Assembly (NCBI GenBank): GCA_036310005.1
Contig: JAXJSP010000033.1
Coordinates: 1-64,000, forward strand
Reading direction: 5' to 3'
Origin: JAXJSP01 sp036310005
Lineage (GTDB): Bacteria; Bacillota; Clostridia; Oscillospirales; Acutalibacteraceae
Length of the DNA stretch: 64,000 nt
Below the pieces are notes generated by a model. It worked only from the letters and a program-made list of their open reading frames with translations, searched no databases and was not told where the DNA came from. Each line of letters starts with the position of its first letter. The first letter of the stretch is position 1. This document shows positions 20,301-29,129 of this stretch, piece after piece. The position numbers and the translations under genes are program-made.

Positions 20301-20941
20301 AATATTCAATTCCGTTCGGTTACAGAATTATTGTCGAGGAAGGCGATAAGGTAAGCAAGGGCGACAAACTCACAGAGGGTACAATCGCTCCTCAGGACTT
20401 ACTTTTAGTAAAGGGCGGCAGCGCTGTTCAGGACTATATTATCAAAGAAGTACAGTCAACTTACCGCTCACAAGGTGTTGATATCAACGATAAACATATC
20501 GAGGTTATCGTTCACCAGATGATGAGAAACTTAAAGGTAACCGATCCGGGCGATACAGACTTGATTTTAGACCAGGTTGTAGAACGCGGTGCTTTCTATG
20601 AAGCAAATGCTGTTGTCGAAGAAAGAATTGCCGCAGGCGAAGAAGGACTTAAACTCGCACAGTGCGAACCTACTTTGCTCGGTATTACAAAGGCATCTCT
20701 TGCTACCGATTCATTCTTGTCGGCTGCATCATTCCAGGAAACAACAAGAGTATTAACCGATGCCGCTATTAAAGGTAAGGTTGACCAGTTGTTCGGCCTT
20801 AAAGAAAATGTTATTATCGGTAAACTCGTTCCTGCAGGTACAGGTCTTAAAATGTACTCACAGGCTGATGAACAAGAGGATAACGTTTATGCAGATATTG
20901 CAGCAGATGATATTGTTGCAGACAGCGAAAATTTAGCATAG
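17324..20941 (+). CDS. rpoC: RNA polymerase beta' subunit
   Basis: Core RNA polymerase subunit of 1205 residues carrying the catalytic magnesium site NADFDGDQM. The N-terminal zinc site ([20 protein letters not shown]) and the second one ([13 protein letters not shown]) are complete, and the bridge-helix/trigger-loop region [16 protein letters not shown] is conserved. AAGGAGGAG lies 7 nt before the ATG. A short acidic C-terminal tail ends the protein. A GC-rich hairpin follows, separating rpoBC from the rpsL operon. Confidence 0.98.
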   Translation: MEFNEFESIKIGLASPEQIRSWSYGEVTKPETINYRTLKPERDGLYCERIFGPQKDWECHCGKYKRIRFKGKVCERCGVEVTRAKVRRERMGSIELAAPVSHIWYYKTIPSRMGLILDVTPRVLEQVLYFTSYIVIDPGSTPLEKKQLLSETEYRDYKEKYEDDFRAGMGAEAIQELLAEIDIDALCAELKEALEDANGQKRVRLLKRLEVADAFRISGNRPEWMIMNVIPVIPPDLRPMVQLDGGRFATSDLNDLYRRVINRNNRLKRLLELGAPDIIVRNEKRMLQEAVDALIDNGRRGRVVTGPNNRALKSLSDMLKGKQGRFRQNLLGKRVDYSGRSVIVVGPELKMYQCGLPKEMAIELFKPFVMKRLVETKVATNIKTARKMVERLRDEVWDALEVVIKEHPVLLNRAPTLHRLGIQAFEPVLVEGRAIKLHPLVCTAYNADFDGDQMAVHVPLSAEAQAEARFLMLAANNLLKPSDGKPVCVPTQDMILGSYYLTLVKFDEPGVGKVFRNKEEAIMAYDSKSVGLHSPIKVRMTGEVNGRTVSRIIDCTVGFLIFNESIPQDLGFVSREEGHEFDLEICFKKSNPEKANIECEEDVIQNKVGKKVLGKIIDKCIKKHGTSESAIVLDMIKEKGYKYSTKGAITVAVCDAIIPPQKAEYIEQAEATINVINDNFEQGLLTNEERYNLVIKAWNEATDKVSDALQVNLDDYNPIYMMADSGARGSMNQIRQLAGMRGLIANTSGRTIEVPIRSNYREGLNVLEYFISSRGARKGLADTALRTADSGYLTRRLVDVSQDVIIREDDCHTTEGLTVSDIYEGKQLIEPISERLLGRYLLEPVKDENGNIIVDVDKMMTDEDAEAIINAGIKEVKIRSILGCKASHGVCRKCYGSNLSNGLPVTIGEAVGIIAAQSIGEPGTQLTMRTFHTGGIANAEDITQGLPRVEELFEARRPKRFCFLSEIDGIVRLDESKRYREIYVVNQDGEEKKYSIPFGYRIIVEEGDKVSKGDKLTEGTIAPQDLLLVKGGSAVQDYIIKEVQSTYRSQGVDINDKHIEVIVHQMMRNLKVTDPGDTDLILDQVVERGAFYEANAVVEERIAAGEEGLKLAQCEPTLLGITKASLATDSFLSAASFQETTRVLTDAAIKGKVDQLFGLKENVIIGKLVPAGTGLKMYSQADEQEDNVYADIAADDIVADSENLA

Positions 20942-20955
20942 TAAAGTAAAATTGA

Positions 20956-20996
20956 GCCCCAAAGTGTAAAAATAAACACTTTGGGGCGATTTTATG
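20956..20996 (+). terminator. Terminator after rpoC
   Basis: GCCCCAAAGTGT / ACACTTTGGGGC (20956-20987) forms a 12-bp stem followed by GATTTTA. The stem is strong, the T-tract modest, so some read-through into rpsL is possible. Confidence 0.7.
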
Positions 20997-21017
20997 CCTG
21001 TAAATCAATATTTTCTC

Positions 21018-21047
21018 TTGACAAAAACATATATTTAGTGATATGAT
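21018..21047 (+). promoter_or_regulatory. Promoter of the rpsL-rpsG-fusA operon
   Basis: TTGACA (21018-21023), 18-nt spacer, TATGAT (21042-21047), about 65 nt upstream of the rpsL start. Confidence 0.75.
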
Positions 21048-21112
21048 TTAGTTTGTCTGGGTATGATTATATTTAGACTTATACTTTTAAAATTTGAGAG
21101 AGGAGGAATATA

Positions 21113-21535
21113 ATGCCAACATTTAACCAGTTAGTTCGCACAGGAAGAGAAACTTCAGTTAAAAAACCGACAGCACCTGCACTTTTAAAGAGCTTAAACT
21201 CTAAAAAGCACGTTTTAAATGACCATGCTTCACCACAAAAGCGCGGCGTTTGCACAAAGGTTACAACATCTACTCCTAAGAAACCTAACTCAGCGCTCAG
21301 AAAAGTAGCAAGAGTTCGTCTTTCAAACGGAATTGAAGTATCATCATACATTCCCGGTGTAGGACATAACCTTCAAGAGCACTCTGTTGTTCTTATTCGC
21401 GGCGGCCGTGTAAAAGACTTACCCGGTGTGCGTTATCACATCGTAAGAGGAACACTCGATACACAGGGCGTTGAGGGAAGAATGCAGGCTCGCTCAAAGT
21501 ACGGTGCTAAGAGACCGAAAGCATCTAAAAAGTAA
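21113..21535 (+). CDS. rpsL: 30S ribosomal protein S12
   Basis: S12 shapes the decoding centre of the small subunit. The 140-residue protein has the invariant [20 protein letters not shown] and [12 protein letters not shown] segments, with lysine at the two positions where streptomycin-resistance changes usually occur, so a wild-type sensitive form. The N-terminal half is slightly longer than the E. coli protein, as usual in Clostridia. GAGAGGAGG precedes the ATG. It is the first gene of the str-type operon, behind its own promoter. Confidence 0.98.
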   Translation: MPTFNQLVRTGRETSVKKPTAPALLKSLNSKKHVLNDHASPQKRGVCTKVTTSTPKKPNSALRKVARVRLSNGIEVSSYIPGVGHNLQEHSVVLIRGGRVKDLPGVRYHIVRGTLDTQGVEGRMQARSKYGAKRPKASKK

Positions 21536-21669
21536 TTTAAGTTAATTACTGCTGCAAAAATTCAAGTTCAAGCAGCGGCGTATATATATTGTATGCCTTT
21601 GCTTGGCCAACGGGTTGAAAGAATTACCCGAGTACCAATGATATCATTTATGTGAAGGAGGGAAGCGAC
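21536..21669 (+). promoter_or_regulatory. Structured spacer between rpsL and rpsG
   Basis: A 134-nt gap inside the operon without a coding frame. Two inverted repeats are visible: GCTGC/GCAGC around 21550-21577 and CGGGT/ACCCG at about 21611-21631, followed by a strong AAGGAGGG. In E. coli the rpsL-rpsG spacer is the target of autogenous control by S7; an equivalent role here is plausible but not shown. Confidence 0.35.
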
Positions 21670-22140
21670 ATGCCAAGAAGAGGCTATGTTGCAAAACGTG
21701 ATGTTTTGCCTGATCCGCTTTATAATTCAAAACTCGTAACCCGTCTTATCAACAATGTAATGCTCGACGGTAAAAAGGGTGTAGCCCAGAAAATCGTATA
21801 TGAAGCATTCGACATTATTAAAGAAAAGACCGGTAAAGAGCCTTTAGAAGTATTCGAGGCTGCTATGGAAAATGTAATGCCACAACTCGAAGTAAAGGCG
21901 CGCAGAGTAGGCGGTTCAACTTATCAGGTACCTATGGAGGTTCGTCCGGAAAGAAAACAAACTTTAGGTTTGAGATGGATTACCTCTTATAGCCGCGGAC
22001 GTTCGGAAAGAACAATGAAAGAGCGTCTTGCAGGAGAAATTCTTGATGCTACCAACGAACTCGGCGGTGCATTCAAGAAGCGTGAAGAAACACACAGAAT
22101 GGCAGAGGCAAACAAGGCTTTTGCTCATTACAGATGGTAA
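21670..22140 (+). CDS. rpsG: 30S ribosomal protein S7
   Basis: A primary 16S rRNA-binding protein of 156 residues organising the head of the 30S subunit. It starts [15 protein letters not shown] and ends KAFAHYRW, both typical. I chose ATG 21670, seven bases after AAGGAGGG; an upstream in-frame GTG at 21652 overlaps that ribosome binding site and is rejected. It lies between rpsL and fusA. Confidence 0.98.
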   Translation: MPRRGYVAKRDVLPDPLYNSKLVTRLINNVMLDGKKGVAQKIVYEAFDIIKEKTGKEPLEVFEAAMENVMPQLEVKARRVGGSTYQVPMEVRPERKQTLGLRWITSYSRGRSERTMKERLAGEILDATNELGGAFKKREETHRMAEANKAFAHYRW

Positions 22141-22195
22141 TTACAAGAAATCTATGACTAAATACGCATAAAAGGTATGCGTAACGGAGGAAAAA

Positions 22196-24277
22196 ATGCC
22201 AAGAAAAGTATCTCTTGAAATGACAAGAAATATTGGTATCATGGCTCACATTGACGCCGGTAAAACAACAACAACAGAAAGAATTTTGTTTTACACAGGT
22301 ATCAACCATAAGATAGGCGAAACCCACGACGGTGCAGCAACTATGGACTGGATGGCACAAGAGCAGGAAAGAGGTATTACAATTACTTCGGCTGCTACAA
22401 CTTGCTTCTGGAAAGACCATCGTATCAATATTATCGACACTCCCGGCCACGTAGATTTTACTGTTGAAGTACAGCGTTCACTCCGCGTACTTGACGGTTC
22501 AGTTACAGTCCTTTGCGCAAAGGGCGGTGTCGAGCCTCAGTCTGAAACTGTTTGGAGACAGGCTGATGAATACCATGTACCACGAATGATTTATGTCAAT
22601 AAAATGGACATAATGGGTGCAGATTTTTACAATGTTTTAAATATGATTAAGGAAAGATTTAACTGTAATGCTGTTCCGATTCAGTTACCTATCGGTAGCG
22701 AGGACACATTCAAGGGAATCGTTGACTTAATCAATAATGATGCCGAGATTTATTATGATGACCTCGGTAAAGATGTACGCAGAGAGCCTATTCCCGATGA
22801 TATGAAGGAACTCGCAGAGAAATACCGTACAGCCCTCATCGAAGCAGTTGTTGAACAGGACGAGGAGTTAATGGAAAAATATTTCGAAGGCGTTGAACTG
22901 ACTGTCGAGGAAATCAAAAAGGTTATCCGTAAGGCAACTATCGCTACCGAAATGGTACCAGTTTGCTGCGGTACTTCTTACAGAAATAAAGGTGTACAGC
23001 CTTTGCTTGATGCAATTGTTGACTTTATGCCGGCTCCTACCGATATTGAAGCAATCAAAGGCGTTAATCCGGATACTGAAGAAGACGAAGTAAGACATTC
23101 ATCCGATTCAGAGCCGTTTTCGGCACTTGCATTCAAAATTGCAACCGACCCGTTTGTAGGTAAGATTTGTTACTTCCGTGTATATTCAGGTTCGGTTAAT
23201 GCAGGAGACTCTGTATACAACTCGGTAAAAGACAGTAAAGAAAGAATGGGCAGAATTCTTCAGATGCACGCAAATCACCGTGAAGATATTGAAACCTGCT
23301 ATGCCGGTGATATCGCAGCCGCAGTAGGTCTTAAAAATACTACAACAGGTGATACACTCTGCGATGAAAAACACCCTGTAATTCTTGAATCAATGAACTT
23401 CCCTGAACCTGTTATCCGTGTTGCTATCGAGCCTAAAACTAAAGCAGGTCAGGAAAAAATGGGACTTGCTCTTGCAAAACTTGCAGAAGAAGACCCGACC
23501 TTTAAGTGCTATACCGATGAAGAAACAGGACAGACAATTATTGCCGGAATGGGCGAATTGCACCTTGAAATCATCGTTGACAGACTTTTACGCGAATTTA
23601 AAGTTGAAGCAAATGTAGGCGCTCCTCAGGTTGCTTATAAAGAAACTATTCGCAAGAAAGTTGACCACGAAACCAAGTATAAAAGACAGTCAGGCGGTTC
23701 AGGTCAATACGGTCATGTTAAGATTATCGTTGAGCCTAATGAATCGGGCAAAGGCTACGAGTTTATTAACTCTGTAACCGGCGGTTCAATTCCTAAGGAA
23801 TTTATCCCGGCTGTTGATACAGGTGTCAAGGGCGCTATGCAGGCAGGCGTGCTTGCGGGCTATCCTGTAGTCGATGTTAAGGTAACACTTTATGACGGTT
23901 CTTACCACGAAGTCGACTCATCAGAAATGGCATTCAAAATTGCCGGTTCTATGGCTTTCAAAGAGGCTTGCAGAATTGCAGATCCGGTAATATTAGAGCC
24001 TATAATGAAGGTTACGGTAATTGTGCCTGAAGAATATATGGGCGATGTAATCGGCGACTTGAACTCACGCCGCGGCGAAATTCAAGGCTTCGAGGACAGA
24101 ACAGGTGCTAAGCAGATTAATGCAAGAGTTCCGCTTTCAGACATGTTCGGCTACGCTACAGACTTACGCTCTAAAACACAGGGTAGAGGTCAGTACGTAA
24201 TGGAACCTGACGGATATAAAGAAGTACCGAAATCAATTTCTGAAAAAATTATTTCTACAAGAAGTAAATCAGAATAA
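22196..24277 (+). CDS. fusA: Elongation factor G
   Basis: A translational GTPase of 693 residues that drives ribosomal translocation. The P-loop [12 protein letters not shown], the switch [11 protein letters not shown] and the NKMD guanine-specificity motif are present, followed by domains II-V of normal length. A perfect 8-bp hairpin TACGCATA/TATGCGTA (22163-22183) sits just upstream of the GGAGG in the rpsG-fusA gap. It is expressed with rpsL-rpsG; tuf follows after 135 nt. Confidence 0.98.
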   Translation: MPRKVSLEMTRNIGIMAHIDAGKTTTTERILFYTGINHKIGETHDGAATMDWMAQEQERGITITSAATTCFWKDHRINIIDTPGHVDFTVEVQRSLRVLDGSVTVLCAKGGVEPQSETVWRQADEYHVPRMIYVNKMDIMGADFYNVLNMIKERFNCNAVPIQLPIGSEDTFKGIVDLINNDAEIYYDDLGKDVRREPIPDDMKELAEKYRTALIEAVVEQDEELMEKYFEGVELTVEEIKKVIRKATIATEMVPVCCGTSYRNKGVQPLLDAIVDFMPAPTDIEAIKGVNPDTEEDEVRHSSDSEPFSALAFKIATDPFVGKICYFRVYSGSVNAGDSVYNSVKDSKERMGRILQMHANHREDIETCYAGDIAAAVGLKNTTTGDTLCDEKHPVILESMNFPEPVIRVAIEPKTKAGQEKMGLALAKLAEEDPTFKCYTDEETGQTIIAGMGELHLEIIVDRLLREFKVEANVGAPQVAYKETIRKKVDHETKYKRQSGGSGQYGHVKIIVEPNESGKGYEFINSVTGGSIPKEFIPAVDTGVKGAMQAGVLAGYPVVDVKVTLYDGSYHEVDSSEMAFKIAGSMAFKEACRIADPVILEPIMKVTVIVPEEYMGDVIGDLNSRRGEIQGFEDRTGAKQINARVPLSDMFGYATDLRSKTQGRGQYVMEPDGYKEVPKSISEKIISTRSKSE

Positions 24278-24318
24278 TAAGTCTTTAACCTTCAAATGAA
24301 GGAAAGATAAAAAAAGGC

Positions 24319-24412
24319 TTGATATTTCTACTTTTTATGGTAATATATAAATAGTATTTAAGCCTATTAAAAACGAAAAAGTAATTATAGTTTTCAAGGA
24401 GGAAAATTTACA
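24319..24412 (+). promoter_or_regulatory. Candidate tuf promoter and leader
   Basis: TTGATA (24319-24324), 16-nt spacer, TAATAT (24341-24346) in the 135-nt fusA-tuf gap. AGGCTT (24315-24320) and AAGCCT (about 24360-24365) are complementary and could close a stem-loop around it, and no terminator follows fusA, so tuf is probably transcribed both from this site and by read-through. Confidence 0.4.
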
Positions 24413-25612
24413 ATGGCTAAAGAAAAATTTAACCGAACAAAACCCCACGTAAACATTGGTACCATTGGCCACGTTGACCATGGTAAAACAACTCTTACTG
24501 CTGCTATCACTAAGTATCTTTCACTTAATGGTCAGGCAAAGTTTGAGGATTATGCAAACATCGATAAGGCTCCGGAAGAAAGAGAGCGCGGTATCACAAT
24601 CAATACCGCACACGTAGAGTATGAAACTGACGCTCGTCACTATGCTCACGTTGACTGCCCGGGCCACGCAGACTATGTTAAAAACATGATTACAGGTGCT
24701 GCACAGATGGACGGTTCAATTCTCGTAATCGCATCAACAGACGGACCTATGGCACAAACTAAAGAACACCTTCTTCTTGCTCGTCAGGTAGGCGTTCCTT
24801 ATATCGTAGTATTCATGAACAAAGTTGACCAGGTTGACGATCCTGAACTTCTCGACCTCGTTGAAATGGAAATTCGTGAAACTCTTGATAAATATGAATT
24901 CCCGGGCGATGATACTCCTATCATCAAAGGTTCTGCTCTTAAAGCACTTGAAGCAGGCAACGATCCTTCAGATCCTGCTTACGCTTGCATTAAAGAACTT
25001 ATGGATGCAGTAGACAGCTACATCCCGACTCCTGAGAGAAAAGCAGACCTTCCTTTCCTTATGCCTGTTGAGGATACTATGACAATTTCAGGTCGTGGTA
25101 CCGTTGCTACAGGTAGAGTAGAGCGTGGTTCTCTCAATGCCGGTGAAGAAGTTGAACTTCTCGGTCTTACAGAAGAAAGAAGAAAAGTTGTTGTTACTTC
25201 TATGGAAATGTTCCGTAAAACACTTGACTTCTGCGAAGCAGGCGACAACGTAGGTGTTCTCCTTCGTGGTGTAGCACGTGACGAAATCGAGCGTGGCCAA
25301 GTTCTTGCTAAACCGGGCTCAATCAACCCTCATACAAAATTCCACGGACAGGTTTACGTTCTTAATAAAGAAGAAGGCGGACGTCATACTCCTTTCTTCT
25401 CAAACTATCGTCCTCAGTTCTATTTCAGAACAACTGACGTAACAGGCGTTATCACACTTCCTGAAGGAACAGAAATGTGCATGCCCGGAGACAACGTTGA
25501 AATGGATGTTGAACTTATCACTCCTATCGCTATTGAAGAAGGTCTTCGTTTCGCTATTCGTGAAGGCGGCCGTACAGTAGGTTCAGGCGTTGTAACAAAG
25601 GTTAACGAATAA
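24413..25612 (+). CDS. tuf: Elongation factor Tu
   Basis: A 399-residue GTPase that delivers aminoacyl-tRNA to the ribosome. [30 protein letters not shown] and NKVDQVDD are the G1, G3 and G4 motifs; domains 2 and 3 are complete. GGAGGAAAATTTACA precedes the ATG. A strong terminator closes the operon. The window contains only this one tuf copy. Confidence 0.98.
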   Translation: MAKEKFNRTKPHVNIGTIGHVDHGKTTLTAAITKYLSLNGQAKFEDYANIDKAPEERERGITINTAHVEYETDARHYAHVDCPGHADYVKNMITGAAQMDGSILVIASTDGPMAQTKEHLLLARQVGVPYIVVFMNKVDQVDDPELLDLVEMEIRETLDKYEFPGDDTPIIKGSALKALEAGNDPSDPAYACIKELMDAVDSYIPTPERKADLPFLMPVEDTMTISGRGTVATGRVERGSLNAGEEVELLGLTEERRKVVVTSMEMFRKTLDFCEAGDNVGVLLRGVARDEIERGQVLAKPGSINPHTKFHGQVYVLNKEEGGRHTPFFSNYRPQFYFRTTDVTGVITLPEGTEMCMPGDNVEMDVELITPIAIEEGLRFAIREGGRTVGSGVVTKVNE

Positions 25613-25623
25613 TCTTAACTTAA

Positions 25624-25657
25624 AAAGGCTTGGTTTTTACCAAGCCTTTGTTTTTTT
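25624..25657 (+). terminator. Terminator after tuf
   Basis: AAAGGCTTGGT / ACCAAGCCTTT stem (25624-25649) with TTTT loop, followed by GTTTTTTTAT. Confidence 0.9.
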
Positions 25658-25660
25658 ATA

Positions 25661-25692
25661 AAAAAAGCAGTGATTTTAAATCACTGCTTTTC
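25661..25692 (-). terminator. Terminator of the DUF4364 gene, overlapping its stop codon
   Basis: AAAAGCAGTGATTT and its complement form a perfect stem; on the minus strand it is followed by TTTTTTTAT. The TGA stop at 25681-25683 lies inside the stem, so coding sequence and terminator overlap. Confidence 0.85.
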
Positions 25693-26238
25693 TAATAAAT
25701 TCTTTGTAAGCATTTGTATATTTCCGCTGTAAATGGTAAACGGGTTTGCATAAAAATTATCTCTTATTGCCTCAGCCAACATTTGGCTTTTAACATTAAA
25801 TGTAAGGCTCATCAAAACTTCTTTACCGTCATACATAGTGCATACAACATTATAAACACCGTCTTTTTCGGTGATTTCCACCTTGTTTTCTTCTCTGATT
25901 TTTATTTCAGAAAGCAGTCGTAATGCCGCTTCAACACTCTTTTTCTTTACGGTGTACGGAAGTGCAAACGACATCTCCTTGCTGATTTGCCTGCCTTGTT
26001 CGGTAAGATATAAATATCCGTCCCTGTTTTCAATGTTCTTGCGTTTTTCAAGTTCATCTAAAGCCTGTACAACTTCAAAAAAATTAGCAAGTTCTTCGTA
26101 CTGTAAAATCTCCGGCAACTTGTCATATTTAATCGGCGTGCCGATGCTGTCAAGTATGTAACAGCACAGTATTTTAATTTGCCTGTAATTGTTAAGACCG
26201 CCCGGCTCAACCCCTGCGGTTAAAGCGTCACGCTCCAA
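25681..26238 (-). CDS. DUF4364-family protein, winged-helix regulator-like
   Basis: A 185-residue cytoplasmic protein of a family widespread in Clostridia and lacking an assigned function. The N-terminal third (NYRQIKILCCYILDSIG ... DELEKRKNIENRDGYLYLTEQGRQI) looks like a winged helix-turn-helix followed by a wing; the C-terminal half is a beta-rich region with no recognised catalytic motif. The start is TTG 26238, eight bases after AGGAGG. The gene is monocistronic, convergent with tuf and divergent from tRNA-Thr. A regulatory role is inferred from the fold only. Confidence 0.7.
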   Translation of the reverse strand: MERDALTAGVEPGGLNNYRQIKILCCYILDSIGTPIKYDKLPEILQYEELANFFEVVQALDELEKRKNIENRDGYLYLTEQGRQISKEMSFALPYTVKKKSVEAALRLLSEIKIREENKVEITEKDGVYNVVCTMYDGKEVLMSLTFNVKSQMLAEAIRDNFYANPFTIYSGNIQMLTKNLLEKQ

Positions 26239-26267
26239 AATGAAATCCTCCTATTGTTAAAAATGTA

Positions 26268-26296
26268 TTGACTTTTTTTAATTAAAGTATTATAAT
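26268..26296 (+). promoter_or_regulatory. tRNA-Thr promoter
   Basis: TTGACT (26268-26273), 17 nt, TATAAT (26291-26296), 15 nt before the mature tRNA 5' end. Confidence 0.75.
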
Positions 26297-26310
26297 CATA
26301 TTTGCTGACT

Positions 26311-26386
26311 GCTGATATAGCTCAGGTGGTAGAGTGCATCCTTGGTAAGGATGAGGTCACCAGTTCGAATCTGGTTATCAGCTCCA
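26311..26386 (+). tRNA. tRNA-Thr (anticodon GGT)
   Basis: Cloverleaf of 76 nt. The acceptor stem GCTGATA pairs with TATCAGC, the anticodon arm is CATCC-TTGGTAA-GGATG with anticodon GGT, the T arm CCAGTTCGAATCTGG is standard, and CCA is encoded. It decodes ACC/ACU. It is a single tRNA transcription unit with its own promoter and hairpin terminator, and it is the cognate tRNA sensed by the T-box of thrS at the other end of the window. Confidence 0.95.
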
Positions 26387-26387
26387 T

Positions 26388-26425
26388 AAATTCCGAATGT
26401 GTGTAACATTCGGAATTTTTATTTT
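26388..26425 (+). terminator. Terminator after tRNA-Thr
   Basis: AATTCCGAATGT / ACATTCGGAATT stem with a short loop, followed by TTTATTTTT, directly after the CCA end. Confidence 0.85.
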
Positions 26426-26458
26426 TAGTAACGTTTCTGATAATACAGCTATATCCGT

Positions 26459-26504
26459 CCCGACAAATTTGAATCGATAAGGCATAAAACCTTGTCGGTT
26501 TTTT
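26459..26504 (+). terminator. Second hairpin terminator with an alternative pairing
   Basis: CGATAAGG / CCTTGTCG (26475-26482 and 26490-26497) forms an 8-bp stem followed by GTTTTTT. Upstream CCGACAA (from 26460) can instead pair with TTGTCGG, the 3' arm, so two mutually exclusive stems are possible. It may be a back-up terminator for the tRNA or a small attenuator. The rest of 26420-26553 shows nothing coding. Confidence 0.55.
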
Positions 26505-26553
26505 ATATTTTATCATATATCTTAATAAAAGTAAAACTTTTTATTATAATAGT

Positions 26554-26582
26554 TTGAAATAATGATATTTTTTTGTTATAAT
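26554..26582 (+). promoter_or_regulatory. Promoter of the gph-miaB-mutSL-division gene array
   Basis: TTGAAA (26554-26559), 17 nt, TATAAT (26577-26582), about 59 nt before gph. I see no terminator after it until 45124, so this may drive a very long transcript, probably with internal promoters I could not identify. Confidence 0.7.
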
Positions 26583-26640
26583 GATTATTAAAGTATAATA
26601 GCAGAAATGTTTGTCTGTTTTCAGCAGAGAGGGTGAACTT

Positions 26641-27312
26641 ATGAGTAAAATTAAAGCAGTAATATTCGATTTGGACGGTACACTCATAAACTCGGTTTAT
26701 GATTTAGCAGATGCAGTCAATTATGCACTGGGTAAACACTCTTATCCTTTAAGAAAAACCGAGGAGTTTTATTATTTTGTTGGCGACGGTGCTTTAAAAA
26801 TGATTGAAAGAGCCCTGCCGAAAGAAATTGCCTCTACTCAGTTAGCCCTGAAATTAAGAGAAGATTTTATTGAATACTATAAAGACCATTCAAGAGATAA
26901 AACTGTGCTATATGACGGTATCAGGCAAACGCTCGACGATTTAAAATCTATGGGCATTAAATTAGCGGTAGTTACAAATAAACCCGATAGCCAGACTCAG
27001 ATAATAATTAATCATTTTTTAAAAGATTATTTTGCCCAGGTACACGGAAATACGGATAATATAAAAACAAAACCGGACCCCGAATTAACTTTGTCTGTAA
27101 TGAGCAAGATGAATGTTAAACCTGATGAATGCATTTTTATAGGCGATTCGGGAGTCGATATGCAAACAGGCATTAATTCAGGCGCGTTGCCTGTCGGAGT
27201 TTTATGGGGCTTTAGAACTAAAGAAGAATTAGAAGAAAACGGTGCAAAGTATATTATATCAAAGCCTGATGAACTTTTAAAAATCATAGGAGATATTAAT
27301 GAAAGAAATTAA
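26641..27312 (+). CDS. gph: HAD-superfamily phosphatase, phosphoglycolate phosphatase-like
   Basis: A 223-residue hydrolase of the HAD superfamily, Gph/PpaX-like. Motif I is FDLDGTL with the nucleophilic Asp, motif II lies near VVTNKPDSQT, motif III lysine is in KTKPDPELT and motif IV is IGDSGVDM; a C1 helical cap lies between motifs I and II. Substrate could be 2-phosphoglycolate or pyrophosphate; sequence alone does not decide. ATG 26641 follows GAGAGGGTGA, and the ten extra upstream residues of the longest frame are rejected. The last codons overlap miaB by 14 nt. Confidence 0.8.
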   Translation: MSKIKAVIFDLDGTLINSVYDLADAVNYALGKHSYPLRKTEEFYYFVGDGALKMIERALPKEIASTQLALKLREDFIEYYKDHSRDKTVLYDGIRQTLDDLKSMGIKLAVVTNKPDSQTQIIINHFLKDYFAQVHGNTDNIKTKPDPELTLSVMSKMNVKPDECIFIGDSGVDMQTGINSGALPVGVLWGFRTKEELEENGAKYIISKPDELLKIIGDINERN

Positions 27313-28717
27313 AACTCAAACTTTAAGCGAAGAACAACTCAATGTCCAGCGGGAATATACAGAAAAATTAAAAGACATATTACCGAATTATTTTAATCAT
27401 ACACCTTGCGCTTTTGTACATTCCTACGGTTGTCAGCAAAATGTTTCCGACTCCGAAAGAATGAAAGGTATGCTTGAAAAAATGGGCTTTGTCTTTGTAG
27501 ACAACCCGGAGTCCGCTGACCTGATTTTATATAATACCTGTGCTGTAAGAGAACACGCAGAAGACAGAGTCTACGGAAATGTCGGTATGCTTAAAGCAAA
27601 AAGACAAGCACAACCCGAATGTATTATTGCACTTTGCGGTTGTATGGTTCAGCAAGAGCATATTGCAGAAAAAATAAGGAAATCTTTTCCTTATGTCAAT
27701 CTGCTTTTCGGCACACATGCAATTTATCAATTACCCGAACTTATTTATAATTATGTCAAAAATCGTAAAAGAGTATTTTACAGACCTGAAAGCGACGGTA
27801 TAATCGCAGAAAATGTCCCCGTAAGACGCGATTCGAATTTTAAAGGATGGCTGCCGATTATGTACGGTTGCAACAACTTCTGTACTTACTGCATCGTGCC
27901 TTTTGTAAGAGGCAGAGAGCGTTCGCGAAAACCCGAACACATCATTGAAGAAGCAAAACAAATGGTAAATGCAGGCTTTAAAGATATAACTTTGCTCGGT
28001 CAAAATGTCAATTCGTACGGTAAAGCAGAGGGATTTGATGTCGATTTTGCTAAATTGCTCAGAAAAATCAACGACATAGAAGGCGATTTTCAAATCAGAT
28101 TTATGACCTCTCATCCGAAAGACTGCACTTTGGAACTTTTAGATGCGATGAAAGACTGCGATAAGGTTTGCAAACATCTTCATCTGCCTTTTCAGTCGGG
28201 AAGCAACAGAGTGCTTAATGCTATGAACAGAAAATATACAAGAGAGCATTATTTGTACTTAATCGAGCAAGCTAAAAAGAGAATGCCCGATATTTCACTT
28301 ACAAGCGATATTATTGTAGGCTTCCCCGGCGAAACTTATGAAGAATTTAAAGATACCCTGTCACTGATTAAAGAAGTAAAATTCACCTCTCTTTTCACTT
28401 TTATTTATTCAAAGCGCAAAGGAACACCGGCAGAAAATATGCCTGATAATATCAGCCATAAACAAAAAACAGAGTGGATGAAAGAACTTCTTGACACACA
28501 GGAAAAAATTGCCGCCGAAAGAACAGCATCTTATCTTAACGGTACTTACAGAGTGCTGTGCGAGGAATGTCATGAGGACTCAACTCTTTTCGGCAGAACA
28601 CAGTCTAATATCGGCATAACTTTCAAGGGTGACAAAAAATATGTCGGTAAATTTATAAATGTAAAAATTACCAAGGCGCTCAATTGGGTGCTCGAGGGAG
28701 AAATTGTAGGAGAATAG
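27299..28717 (+). CDS. miaB: tRNA-2-methylthio-N6-dimethylallyladenosine synthase
   Basis: A radical SAM methylthiotransferase of 472 residues that adds the ms2 group to i6A37 of tRNAs reading U-starting codons. The N-terminal MTTase domain supplies three auxiliary-cluster cysteines (SYGCQQN, NTCAVRE, CGCMVQQ); the SAM cluster motif is CNNFCTYC; a TRAM domain ends the protein. The MiaA prenyltransferase that makes its substrate is encoded about 5 kb downstream in the same array. ATG 27299 overlaps the end of gph. Confidence 0.95.
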   Translation: MKEIKTQTLSEEQLNVQREYTEKLKDILPNYFNHTPCAFVHSYGCQQNVSDSERMKGMLEKMGFVFVDNPESADLILYNTCAVREHAEDRVYGNVGMLKAKRQAQPECIIALCGCMVQQEHIAEKIRKSFPYVNLLFGTHAIYQLPELIYNYVKNRKRVFYRPESDGIIAENVPVRRDSNFKGWLPIMYGCNNFCTYCIVPFVRGRERSRKPEHIIEEAKQMVNAGFKDITLLGQNVNSYGKAEGFDVDFAKLLRKINDIEGDFQIRFMTSHPKDCTLELLDAMKDCDKVCKHLHLPFQSGSNRVLNAMNRKYTREHYLYLIEQAKKRMPDISLTSDIIVGFPGETYEEFKDTLSLIKEVKFTSLFTFIYSKRKGTPAENMPDNISHKQKTEWMKELLDTQEKIAAERTASYLNGTYRVLCEECHEDSTLFGRTQSNIGITFKGDKKYVGKFINVKITKALNWVLEGEIVGE

Positions 28718-28719
28718 AT

Positions 28720-29124
28720 ATGGATGTTATTGAACAAACAAGAATTTTAGGCAGAGCAATTCAGGAGTCAGAGCAGTATAAACAGTACGCAGAGGCTAAA
28801 AAAGTTGCAGATAATGATGAAGTATTGCAAGATTTAATCGGTAAGTTTAATTTATTCCGTATGCAAATAAACGAGGAAATCAACAAGCAAGATAAAAACG
28901 AAGAAAAAGTTAAAGAACTTAATGAACAAATGCGAGAAGTTTATGAGGCCGCTATGGCTAATGAAAGTATGGTAAACTATACAGAAAAAGAACAGCAACT
29001 GAGCAGTATAGTAAATAATGTTAAGCAAATTATTGATATGACATTAAGCGGTGAAGACCCGATGACCTGCGAACCGTCATCAGGTTGTACAGGCAGTTGC
29101 GCAACTTGCGGAGGATGTCACTGA
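28720..29124 (+). CDS. ylbF: YlbF/YmcA-family protein with cysteine-rich C-terminus
   Basis: A 134-residue helical protein of the YlbF/YmcA (RicF/RicA) family. In Bacillus subtilis these proteins form a complex with YaaT that carries Fe-S clusters and influences mRNA maturation, competence, sporulation and biofilm formation. The C-terminus holds five cysteines, C117, C123, C127, C130 and C133 (GSCATCGGCH). ATG 28720 follows TAGGAGAAT, three bases after the miaB stop; a longer in-frame reading from 28684 lies inside miaB and is rejected. mutS starts 6 nt later. The metal-binding role of the tail is inference. Confidence 0.85.
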   Translation: MDVIEQTRILGRAIQESEQYKQYAEAKKVADNDEVLQDLIGKFNLFRMQINEEINKQDKNEEKVKELNEQMREVYEAAMANESMVNYTEKEQQLSSIVNNVKQIIDMTLSGEDPMTCEPSSGCTGSCATCGGCH

Positions 29125-29129
29125 TTCAA

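Noticed and set aside
21652..21669. GTG start for rpsG
   Set aside because: The codon overlaps the ribosome binding site that serves ATG 21670, and S7 proteins begin PRRG.
26322..26516. 64-residue minus-strand open frame across tRNA-Thr
   Set aside because: It is the antisense of the tRNA (its FELVTSSLPR stretch is the complement of the T and anticodon arms), a well-known kind of false gene.
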